In this document: in pieces, positions 36,593-43,354 of the stretch | Numbering within the stretch: position 1 is the stretch's first letter | Layout: each line of letters begins with the position of its first letter | Assembly: GCA_018821535.1 (NCBI GenBank) | Contig: JAHJLV010000012.1 | Coordinates: 1-54,497 of the forward strand | DNA from: Pseudomonadota bacterium | GTDB taxonomy: Bacteria; Desulfobacterota; Desulfobacteria; Desulfobacterales; Desulfobacteraceae | Direction: 5' to 3' | Length of the DNA: 54,497 bases | Translations under genes and position numbers: made by a program | The notes under the pieces: model-generated | Databases searched by the model: none | Told to the model about the DNA's origin: nothing | The model's input: the letters and a program-made list of their open reading frames with translations, nothing else

Positions 36593-38227
36593 ATGATTCA
36601 CCTGACAAATATTTCAAAGCAGCACGGTTCCCAGATCCTTTTTAAAAATGCGAGCCTGCAGATTCTGCCCGGCACAAGAACCGGGCTTGTGGGGGCCAAC
36701 GGAACAGGCAAAACCACCCTTTTCCATTTGATTACCGGTCAGGAAGAGCCGGATGACGGTCAGATCAGCTTTTCCAAAAAAGCAACCATTGGATATTTTT
36801 CCCAGAACGTGGGGGAAATGTCCGGCAGATCTGCGCTGTCAGAGGTCATGTCTGCGGTTTCCGATGTGGTGGAGCTGGGATCGGCCATGAAAAAAATGGA
36901 AGCCCAGATGGCCCGGCCGATGGATGATGATGCCATGGCGGCCTTGCTTGAAAAATACGGAGAAGCGGCCGAGGAGTTTGAAAACCGCGGTGGCTATGAT
37001 CTTGAAAACAGAGCCCAGACCGTTCTTACAGGGCTTGGGATCGGTCCTGCAGAGTATACCCGCCCGGTGGAGTCTTTTTCCGGTGGATGGAAAATGCGTA
37101 TTGCCCTGGCAAAAATTCTGACGATCAGCCCCAATGTTCTGCTGCTGGATGAACCCACCAACCATCTGGATATGGAATCCATCATCTGGCTTGAAAACTG
37201 GCTGGTCAGCGAATTTAAAGGGGCGCTTCTTATGACCTGTCATGATCATGATTTCATGAACAGGGTAGTGTCCCGGATTATTGAAGTGGCCAATTATACC
37301 ACCACCACCTATGGCGGAAATTATGACTATTATATCAAAGAACGTGATATTCGCCTGGAACATCTGATTGCAAGCCACCGCCGGCAGCAGGAAATGCTGG
37401 CCAAGGAAGAAAATTTCATTGCCCGGTTCAAGGCCCGGGTATCCCATGCGGCCCAGGTGCAGTCCCGTGTAAAAAAACTGGAAAAAATAGACCGCATTGA
37501 GTTGCCGGAATATCAGCGGGTCATCAAATTTGAATTTTCCAATACCCCGCGGTCCGGTGATGATGTGATCCGGTTTGATCATCTGTCAAAAACCTGGGAA
37601 ACCCCGGAAAGAGAGCCTAAAACGGTTTTTCAGAACGCATCAGGACTGATCAACCGCCAGGACAAGATTGCGGTGGTGGGGGTGAACGGCGCGGGTAAAT
37701 CCACGTTTTTAAAACTTCTGGCAGGGCAGACAACACCCACCACGGGTCAGATAATCACCGGCGCAAGTGTCAATCCCGGTTATTTCAGTCAGCATGCCAT
37801 GGATATTCTGGAAGCGGATAAAACCGTTCTGCAAACCATCCAGGATGCATTGCCGTTAGAAAGCCTGGGGGTGATCCGTAATCTTTGTGCAGCATTTCTT
37901 TTTTCCGGGGATGATGTGGATAAACAGATCAAGCATCTTTCCGGCGGCGAAAAAAGCCGGGTGGTTCTGGCCACGCTTCTGGGACGACCCCTTAATTTTC
38001 TGATCCTGGATGAGCCCACCAACCATCTGGATATCCAGTCCCGTGAAATCCTGCTTGCCGCACTGAAAGAATTTACCGGCACCCTTGTGCTGGTCAGCCA
38101 TGACCGGTATTTTCTCCGGGCCCTGGTGAATCAGGTTCTGGAAATTGATCAGGGCAGACTAACCGCCTACAAAGGGGATTATGAATATTATCTTTCCAAG
38201 ACCGGCCGGGATCACCGGGCCATATGA
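36593..38227 (+). CDS. ABC-F family ATPase
   Basis: A 544-residue cytosolic protein with two ABC domains and no membrane part. The Walker A motifs are GANGTGKTT and GVNGAGKST, the signatures are FSGGWKMRIALAKIL and LSGGEKSRVVLATLL, and the Walker B motifs are LLLDEPTNHLDM and LILDEPTNHLDI. The inter-domain linker is about 80 residues. These are ribosome-associated translation factors (EttA/Uup/YbiT type). It is 27 bp after the decarboxylase gene. Which subgroup it belongs to cannot be decided by eye. Confidence 0.93.
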   Translation: MIHLTNISKQHGSQILFKNASLQILPGTRTGLVGANGTGKTTLFHLITGQEEPDDGQISFSKKATIGYFSQNVGEMSGRSALSEVMSAVSDVVELGSAMKKMEAQMARPMDDDAMAALLEKYGEAAEEFENRGGYDLENRAQTVLTGLGIGPAEYTRPVESFSGGWKMRIALAKILTISPNVLLLDEPTNHLDMESIIWLENWLVSEFKGALLMTCHDHDFMNRVVSRIIEVANYTTTTYGGNYDYYIKERDIRLEHLIASHRRQQEMLAKEENFIARFKARVSHAAQVQSRVKKLEKIDRIELPEYQRVIKFEFSNTPRSGDDVIRFDHLSKTWETPEREPKTVFQNASGLINRQDKIAVVGVNGAGKSTFLKLLAGQTTPTTGQIITGASVNPGYFSQHAMDILEADKTVLQTIQDALPLESLGVIRNLCAAFLFSGDDVDKQIKHLSGGEKSRVVLATLLGRPLNFLILDEPTNHLDIQSREILLAALKEFTGTLVLVSHDRYFLRALVNQVLEIDQGRLTAYKGDYEYYLSKTGRDHRAI

Positions 38228-38248
38228 AGACAATACCAGGCAAGCTGA

Positions 38249-39532
38249 TTATTTTTTTAGAATTTCGGCAGGGCTTTTTACACCATGGGGGCCATTTTTG
38301 ACAACATGGGTATAAATCATTGTTGTTGAGACATCTTTGTGCCCCAGCAGATCCTGTATGGTCCGGATATCATAGCCAGACTGCAGAAGATGAGTGGCAA
38401 AAGAATGGCGCAGCGTATGAACCGATGCTTTTTTGGTTAATCCCGCCTGAATCACCGCATGCTTCATGGCCCGTTGCAGAGCCTGCTGATTTACATGATG
38501 TCTTCTGATCATACCGCTTCTCGGATCTATGGCCAGCGCGGCTGCGGGAAAAACATACTGCCAGCTCCATTCTTTGTTGGCCCGTGGGTATTTTTTTTCC
38601 AGCGCGTCGGGCAGGTAAACCGCCCCATGACCTATCCCCAGGTCGTTTTCATGAATCGCCTTTACGTTTTCAAGATGTAATTTTAACGGTTCGTGTAAAA
38701 ATTCAGGCAGCAATGTCACACGGTCCTTGTCACCTTTTCCGGACCGGACAATCAGGGAATGGTTTCCAAAATCCAGATCCTGAACACGAAGTCTCACGCA
38801 TTCGGTCACCCTGATGCCGCTTGCATAAATCAAGGTCAAGGCAAGTTCCATTTCCCCTTTGATATGAACAAAAACAGCTTTGATTTCCTCCATGGTTAAA
38901 ACAACCGGAACCCTTTGATTTTTTTTTGCCCGGATTGTGTTCCTGAAATCACCGAATTCAATACCAAGAACGTCTCGGTAAAGGAAAAGCAAGGCATTGA
39001 AAGCCTGATTCTGAGTTGAAGCTGTGACCTTTCTTTCAACAGCAAGATGCGCCAGAAATTGCTTCACATGTTCGGAGGATGCCTGTTGAGGAGAAGGCAG
39101 TTTCGTAAATAAAAGAAATCTTCTGATCCATTCCTGATATGTTTTTTCAGTATTGTATGCGTAATGTCTGAGTCTGATCAGTTCTGTGAAATGTTCTTTG
39201 GCCTGCTGCCATGTCGCAATATAAGGAGAGCCGGTACTGATTTTCTTTTCAGAGTCGGGCGTTGGCACAATCGTTTTGCCGCAATATTTTTCAATATAAA
39301 GGATTACGGCATTCCGGGCCTGATCGATTTGCCAGTCAGTGAATTCATCTCTTTTAAGCTGGTTCAGGAATATATCGATATCGTTATTGGAAACATGGTC
39401 AAGACTTCCGGAATAAAAGGCTATAAATTTATTCAGCCAGACTACATAAAATTTGATCTTGTCTTTTGGGACCCCATTTTTTAGAAAAAAAGCTTCAAAT
39501 GTATTTTTCATAATCATCGACACCCAAAACAT
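38249..39532 (-). CDS. intI: Integron integrase IntI (tyrosine recombinase)
   Basis: A 427-residue tyrosine recombinase. Catalytic residues are R241 (ASGIRVTE), a Lys in SGKGDKD, H372 and R375 (HTLRHS), H398 (LLGHKD) and the nucleophile Y407 (MIYTHV). Between boxes it has the insertion unique to integron integrases, at about residues 308-330 (LEKKYPRANKEWSWQYVFPA). It is about 90 residues longer than IntI1, with an extra helical N-terminal segment. Start at 39532; ATGs at 39517 and 39511 are alternatives, and none has a clear ribosome site. It excises and inserts cassettes at attI/attC. Confidence 0.93.
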   Translation of the reverse strand: MFWVSMIMKNTFEAFFLKNGVPKDKIKFYVVWLNKFIAFYSGSLDHVSNNDIDIFLNQLKRDEFTDWQIDQARNAVILYIEKYCGKTIVPTPDSEKKISTGSPYIATWQQAKEHFTELIRLRHYAYNTEKTYQEWIRRFLLFTKLPSPQQASSEHVKQFLAHLAVERKVTASTQNQAFNALLFLYRDVLGIEFGDFRNTIRAKKNQRVPVVLTMEEIKAVFVHIKGEMELALTLIYASGIRVTECVRLRVQDLDFGNHSLIVRSGKGDKDRVTLLPEFLHEPLKLHLENVKAIHENDLGIGHGAVYLPDALEKKYPRANKEWSWQYVFPAAALAIDPRSGMIRRHHVNQQALQRAMKHAVIQAGLTKKASVHTLRHSFATHLLQSGYDIRTIQDLLGHKDVSTTMIYTHVVKNGPHGVKSPAEILKK

Positions 39533-39560
39533 ATTGAATATATGTCATAATGTATATTTT

Positions 39561-39589
39561 CATATAAACATTTTTTCTTGACATTTCAA
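39561..39589 (-). promoter_or_regulatory. intI promoter
   Basis: Minus strand: -35 TTGAAA (39584-39589), 17 bp, -10 TATATG (39561-39566), about 30 bp before the intI start. It overlaps the divergent cassette promoter. Confidence 0.45.
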
Positions 39590-39602
39590 TAGGATTTAAA
39601 AT
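39578..39602 (+). promoter_or_regulatory. Candidate cassette promoter (Pc)
   Basis: TTGACA at 39578-39583, pointing into the array. The possible -10 boxes (TAAAAT 39597-39602, 13-bp spacing; ATATGG at 17 bp) are imperfect. A perfect TATAAT at 39649-39654 lacks a good -35. The position is right for Pc, but the -10 is unresolved. Confidence 0.35.
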
Positions 39603-39657
39603 ATGGACAAATATGAATATCAAAAAAACAGACAATTATGTCATGACGTATAATCTA

Positions 39658-39668
39658 GGTTACATTAA
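39658..39668 (+). repeat. attI core site / start of cassette 1
   Basis: GGTTACATTAA, containing a GTT core box. Its reverse complement TTAATGTAACC is at 41365-41375 as the R'' side of the first attC, placing the attI crossover at G39659/T39660. Confidence 0.6.
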
Positions 39669-39766
39669 GCCTAGTCGGCGGACAGTGCCGATTTCAAAGG
39701 GTATACAAGATTTTAAACGATAAAAAAAGGCATTTCAAAAGCTATGAGGCAATTTTACCGGAGAAC

Positions 39767-39861
39767 GGGGGGAGCCTACAGGCAAGAATTACGCCAGTCA
39801 TGTCATTTGCAAAAAGCCGCAACTGCCACGCCTGTCATAATTCTTGCAACGCGCTCCCCCC
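39767..39861. repeat. Long imperfect hairpin upstream of the transposase
   Basis: GGGGGGAGC (39767-39775) pairs with GCTCCCCCC (39853-39861), and inside it GCAAGAATTA (39782-39791) pairs with TAATTCTTGC (39838-39847). The internal loop is about 46 nt. It could be an IS91 terminal structure, a leader that limits transposase expression, or a relic attC-like fold. Confidence 0.65.
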
Positions 39862-39892
39862 TTATCTCCTCTGTCCCGGGCTTCGATAAACG

Positions 39893-41107
39893 ATGAAGAC
39901 ACTTTGCTCACATAAGCCGCTTCCCGACAAACCGGATGGTAGTCCTACGGTCGGCGATATCTTCAGGAAATACGGCGATCAGTTCAGGGTGGAACACCGG
40001 CTGCATCCCAGGCAGCATAAGGTGATGTACGACATTGAACACTGCCGGTGCGGACAGTTCGGCACCCACTGGGAAGTCTGTGACACCTGCAGCCATATGG
40101 AAAAAGGATATAACTCCTGCCGAAACAGGCACTGCCCCGGCTGCAACCATATTGCCCAGAAACGATGGGTCGAGGCACGAATTAAAGATTTGTTGCCGGT
40201 ATCGTATCACCACTGTGTCTTTACCCTGCCACATGAGTTCAACCCCATCTGCCAATATAACCGCAGGATCATGTATGACCTGTTGTTTGAAAAATCATCA
40301 GAAACACTGCTGGACTTCGGACACAACCCCAAACGTCTTGGCGCCACCATAGGATTTTACGGACTTTTGCACACCTGGGGTGGAAAGATGTGGCAGCATC
40401 CCCATGTCCATTACATTACAACCGCCGGGGGAATCGCCCCTGACGGCCACTGGGTCGAACCAAAATACCACAGCAGTTTTCTGTTCCCGGTAAAAGCATT
40501 GTCAAACGTATTCAGAGCAAAGTTTCTGGAGGGACTCAAGGAAATCCACCATAAGCTTAAGTTCCCGGACAGTTTGAGTTTTCTTGCAGATCCCAACACC
40601 TTCAGCCAGTGGCTGTACCATGAAATCCCCCTGGAATGGGTGGTCTTTTCCAAACCACCTTTTAAAGGGCCCGAAGAAGTAGTCAAGTATATCGGCAGAT
40701 ACACCCACCGGTGTGCCATCAGCAACAACCGGATCATTGCCGAAAAAGACGGCAACATTGAATTCTGGTTCAAGAATACGAAGAAAAACGCCCGTTGGGA
40801 AACCACCTCTCTGCCTGTGATGACCTTTATGGAGCGGTTTTTGTACCATGTGCTGCCCAAACATTTTCATCGCATCCGGTATTACGGCTTTCTGGCCAAC
40901 GGAAAGGCAAAAACCAGCATTGAATCTGTCCTCCGGGACCTGGCGGTTGAAAATTCAAAGCCTGCGGCTGTACCAGAAAAGAACCGGACATGTCCACACT
41001 GCGAACAAGGTAATATGATAACCGTCCTGATCATAGATGGATACGGAAACGTCGTTGTTGATGAAACTGAGTTGACAGACCCTGTTGCTGTCATGGATAC
41101 AACATAG
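39893..41107 (+). CDS. IS91-family HUH transposase
   Basis: A 404-residue Rep-like transposase that moves DNA by a rolling-circle-type single-strand mechanism. The N-terminal zinc-binding domain has Cys pairs CRC, CDTC and CRNRHCPGC (residues 51-84). The HUH metal motif is HPHVH (residues 169-173). Two tyrosines are spaced as in Y2 enzymes in KYIGRYTHR (Y266 and Y270). The gene seems complete. Its start is taken at ATG 39893, although no ribosome site is evident and a long hairpin lies just upstream. It sits inside the first integron cassette. Confidence 0.92.
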   Translation: MKTLCSHKPLPDKPDGSPTVGDIFRKYGDQFRVEHRLHPRQHKVMYDIEHCRCGQFGTHWEVCDTCSHMEKGYNSCRNRHCPGCNHIAQKRWVEARIKDLLPVSYHHCVFTLPHEFNPICQYNRRIMYDLLFEKSSETLLDFGHNPKRLGATIGFYGLLHTWGGKMWQHPHVHYITTAGGIAPDGHWVEPKYHSSFLFPVKALSNVFRAKFLEGLKEIHHKLKFPDSLSFLADPNTFSQWLYHEIPLEWVVFSKPPFKGPEEVVKYIGRYTHRCAISNNRIIAEKDGNIEFWFKNTKKNARWETTSLPVMTFMERFLYHVLPKHFHRIRYYGFLANGKAKTSIESVLRDLAVENSKPAAVPEKNRTCPHCEQGNMITVLIIDGYGNVVVDETELTDPVAVMDTT

Positions 41108-41122
41108 CCTGGGAGAATTGTC

Positions 41123-41260
41123 ATGATCTGTTTTCAAAACGAACATGGTGGTTGCAATCACACAGAACAATTGCGTCTTGACAAAGAATTCGACTGGATT
41201 TTTAATCAAGACAGATGCAGTATCAATCAAAAACCGGTCAAAAAGCAGAGTATTTTATAG
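41123..41260 (+). CDS. Possible 45-residue ORF after the transposase
   Basis: A short frame MICFQNEHGGCNHTEQLRL...QSIL with GGGAGA upstream of its ATG, 15 bp after the transposase stop. It is rich in Cys, His, Asn and Gln. No homologue is recognised. It could be a tiny accessory peptide or chance. Confidence 0.2.
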   Translation: MICFQNEHGGCNHTEQLRLDKEFDWIFNQDRCSINQKPVKKQSIL

Positions 41261-41367
41261 ATATGGTAAAGGATGGAACCAGTTTTTTACAGTCAAATTC
41301 GAAAATAAAAAGCTGCTGTCTGTTACTTTACACCAAGGGACCAAAACTCCGGGCTTCGACCCGGTTA

Positions 41368-41449
41368 ATGTAACCACACGTTGGAGCGGCCAAATGAATA
41401 GTGTGCCATTTTTACGGCCATGGCTTAGCCGCTCAACTTAACGTTTTTT
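41368..41449 (+). repeat. attC site ending cassette 1
   Basis: R'' ATGTAAC (41368-41374). L''-arm GTTGGAGCGGC (41380-41390) pairs with GCCGCTCAAC (41428-41437). TTAAC and R' beginning at G41443 follow. The layout is the same as classic attC sites. The R' core is interrupted by 14 Ts (41444-41457) before AAGTGCT. Confidence 0.8.
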
Positions 41450-41476
41450 TTTTTTTAAGTGCTCAAGGAGGACACA

Positions 41477-42178
41477 ATGAACCACATTAAGAAAACATAT
41501 ATAGTGCTATCTATTATTGGTTCCCTGGCAATTGTTTCTTCTTGGGTTGTGCCTACAACTGAGATATTGAAAGGTATTATTGCAACACCGGTTATTGGCG
41601 CACTTATTGCTGCATTATATCAATTGCTACGAGATCAGGCAGCATTCGAAAAACAGAAATATTTTGATATACGAAAAAGAGTTTTTGAGATCGGCGCAAC
41701 ATCACATATGGCTAACACAGCATTTGATAAGCACGTAGAATTTTGTGAAGAATATATGAAGGAGGTACATGACACACTTTCAACTCTCTTCAGAGAAGGC
41801 CCATCCAAAGAGGCTTTCAACCACGCCAATAATTCATATCGTCTAAGACAAAAACATGCTGCATGGTTAACCGACGAAATAAATTCAAATCTTGAACCAT
41901 ATGAGCAAGTAGTCAGAGAAATTGGAGCTTGGTCTGGCTTTGTTGAAACTTCACGAAATACACCTGAGTATGCTGAACATCGATCACAAAAAATTGGTGA
42001 AATTTACAAGAAATTCAATGATGTTTTGGGTCTTGAGGGTGGCGTTAAAATAGACGAAACATATGCAATAGAGTCGGTTAAGAAAAAAATCAGAGAAATA
42101 CTGGGAATAGAGGAATTAACCAAAATAAGAAAATATCTAATAAAAGAGGCAGTGGCAGCACTTGAGAAAAGCACTTAA
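41477..42178 (+). CDS. Cassette 2: two-TM protein of unknown function
   Basis: A 233-residue membrane protein. Two hydrophobic helices lie at the N-terminus (IVLSIIGSLAIVSSWVV and IIATPVIGALIAALYQLL), followed by a long, charged, mainly helical cytosolic part (RKRVFEIGATSHMANTAFDKHVEFCEEYM). The architecture recalls 2TM SLATT-type effectors of defence loci, but no family motif is certain. ATG 41477 follows AGGAGG. The stop codon lies inside the R'' box of the next attC, as usual for cassettes. Confidence 0.7.
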   Translation: MNHIKKTYIVLSIIGSLAIVSSWVVPTTEILKGIIATPVIGALIAALYQLLRDQAAFEKQKYFDIRKRVFEIGATSHMANTAFDKHVEFCEEYMKEVHDTLSTLFREGPSKEAFNHANNSYRLRQKHAAWLTDEINSNLEPYEQVVREIGAWSGFVETSRNTPEYAEHRSQKIGEIYKKFNDVLGLEGGVKIDETYAIESVKKKIREILGIEELTKIRKYLIKEAVAALEKST

Positions 42179-42238
42179 CCACAAAATTAACGCAGACCGG
42201 CGGAAAAGCTCGCCGGCTGGTTATTTAGGGCGTTAGCG
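42173..42238 (+). repeat. attC site ending cassette 2
   Basis: R'' ACTTAAC (42173-42179, canonical RYYYAAC). Arms AACGCAGACCGGCG / CGCCGGCTGGTT carry extrahelical bases. R' GTTAGCG is at 42232-42238. R'' flank AGCACTTAAC is the complement of the cassette 2 start GTT...AAGTGCT. Confidence 0.85.
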
Positions 42239-42246
42239 AGGGATAT

Positions 42247-43227
42247 ATGAATTTAAGAGATAAAATTTTAAAACTTAAACAAGAAATAAATAGTTTAGGG
42301 CAATCGACTCCCTTAAACTATGTTAATTTAGATTTTATAGATAAAATAATATTCGAAGCCGACACAAATGCCTTTTTTAAAGAATCGTTAGAAATTATAA
42401 CAGATTATACAGATAAATGCCTTGCAGATTATGAAGATTACAATTCAATAATTGGTTTGAAAAACCATTATTCTGAAATACTGATTTTTTCAAAATTAAA
42501 ATCTTTATTAGATATATCAAAGATTCCAGAAAGAGATTCCAAAACGCCTGATTATGAGGTGAATTTTAGAGGCGAAAAATTATTTATTGAATTGAAATCT
42601 CTCAACATGCTTGGAGGTAATTTAAAGCATAAACACATAATGGAAAAAAGTTTGGAGTCAAAAAGTGAATTAGAAAACATGTATGCTGGAAAATCTGGCG
42701 TTTTTTCAAGTATTGGTCCGATTATACAACCTTATTATACAGATAGAAAAGATTATGATCCCTCATCTACTAAATTAGTAATTGAGTCTTTAATTGACAA
42801 AATAAACCAAAATATTAAAGAAGATCAGTACTCTCTTGGAAATACAATTCTTTTAGTCGACTTTAGTGATCAGCTTTTACTTGTTTCGGATGTCAAAAAG
42901 TCTTTAAGAAAAAATCTACATGATAGAGCTCTTGGTTTTGAGTATAGCGGAGAACTGTGGCATGTTGCATTAGGTGAATTAGATATGCCATTAACAAAAC
43001 CGTCTCAGTTTCTCGATGAAAATGCAAATGACGGAATACTTGAAAAAGCAGGCATATTGAAAGATCACAACTATATAAAAGGCATAATTTTTCATATCGA
43101 GGGTAAATTTTTTTCTATAGCAGAAATAAAGGAAGATCATTTGAACGTCATTAATCTTTTAGAATATATTTCAGAAGATAAACATTTTGAAGTACCTCAA
43201 ACTATTAACACCGAAAGACCGCATTGA
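42247..43227 (+). CDS. Cassette 3: PD-(D/E)XK nuclease-like protein
   Basis: A 326-residue cytosolic protein. Residues 77-117 show the nuclease pattern: E77 in the helix NHYSEILIFSKL, D102 in TPDYEV, then E115-x-K117 in KLFIELKSL. These are the metal-binding residues of the restriction-endonuclease fold. The rest has no motif I know. It starts nine bases after the R' core, with GAGGG before the ATG. It is strongly AT-rich. A DNA-targeting defence role is likely but unproven. It could act alone or with the following STAND gene. Confidence 0.7.
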   Translation: MNLRDKILKLKQEINSLGQSTPLNYVNLDFIDKIIFEADTNAFFKESLEIITDYTDKCLADYEDYNSIIGLKNHYSEILIFSKLKSLLDISKIPERDSKTPDYEVNFRGEKLFIELKSLNMLGGNLKHKHIMEKSLESKSELENMYAGKSGVFSSIGPIIQPYYTDRKDYDPSSTKLVIESLIDKINQNIKEDQYSLGNTILLVDFSDQLLLVSDVKKSLRKNLHDRALGFEYSGELWHVALGELDMPLTKPSQFLDENANDGILEKAGILKDHNYIKGIIFHIEGKFFSIAEIKEDHLNVINLLEYISEDKHFEVPQTINTERPH

Positions 43228-43285
43228 CTCGGTCTGGTAAAAACTGCTCTGTTTAACTCTGTAACTTCTACCAAGCCAGTTATGC
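43202..43285 (+). repeat. Degenerate attC-like segment between cassettes 3 and 4
   Basis: Candidate core boxes are TATTAAC (43203-43209), GTTTAAC (43251-43257) and GTTATGC (43279-43285), with a GACCG-N8-CGGTC hairpin at about 43217-43234. No pair obeys the cassette-start/R'' complementarity seen elsewhere, so the boundary is uncertain. Confidence 0.35.
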
Positions 43286-43354
43286 AGGGCGAGCATTTAA
43301 ACGGAACTGAATCTAAGAAAACAATAAAATTCTTATATTAACGGCATAAAACCA

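Larger units (their letters stand above)
39660..41443 (+). mobile_element. Cassette 1, carrying an IS91-family element
   Basis: The segment runs from the attI core to the end of the first attC. Its start and R'' box are complementary over 10 bp, so it is bounded as a cassette, yet its only sizeable gene is an IS91-type HUH transposase. Candidate IS structures are the long stem at 39767-39861 and a small hairpin CCGGG-CTTCGA-CCCGG near 41350-41364. Confidence 0.6.

Noticed and set aside
39640..39720. A full attI sequence with paired integrase sites
   Set aside because: Only the GTT core could be inferred, from complementarity with the R'' box; additional IntI binding sites could not be identified by eye.
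41145..41441. 98-codon plus-strand frame after the transposase
   Set aside because: Runs through the attC stem and has no ribosome site or recognisable protein character.
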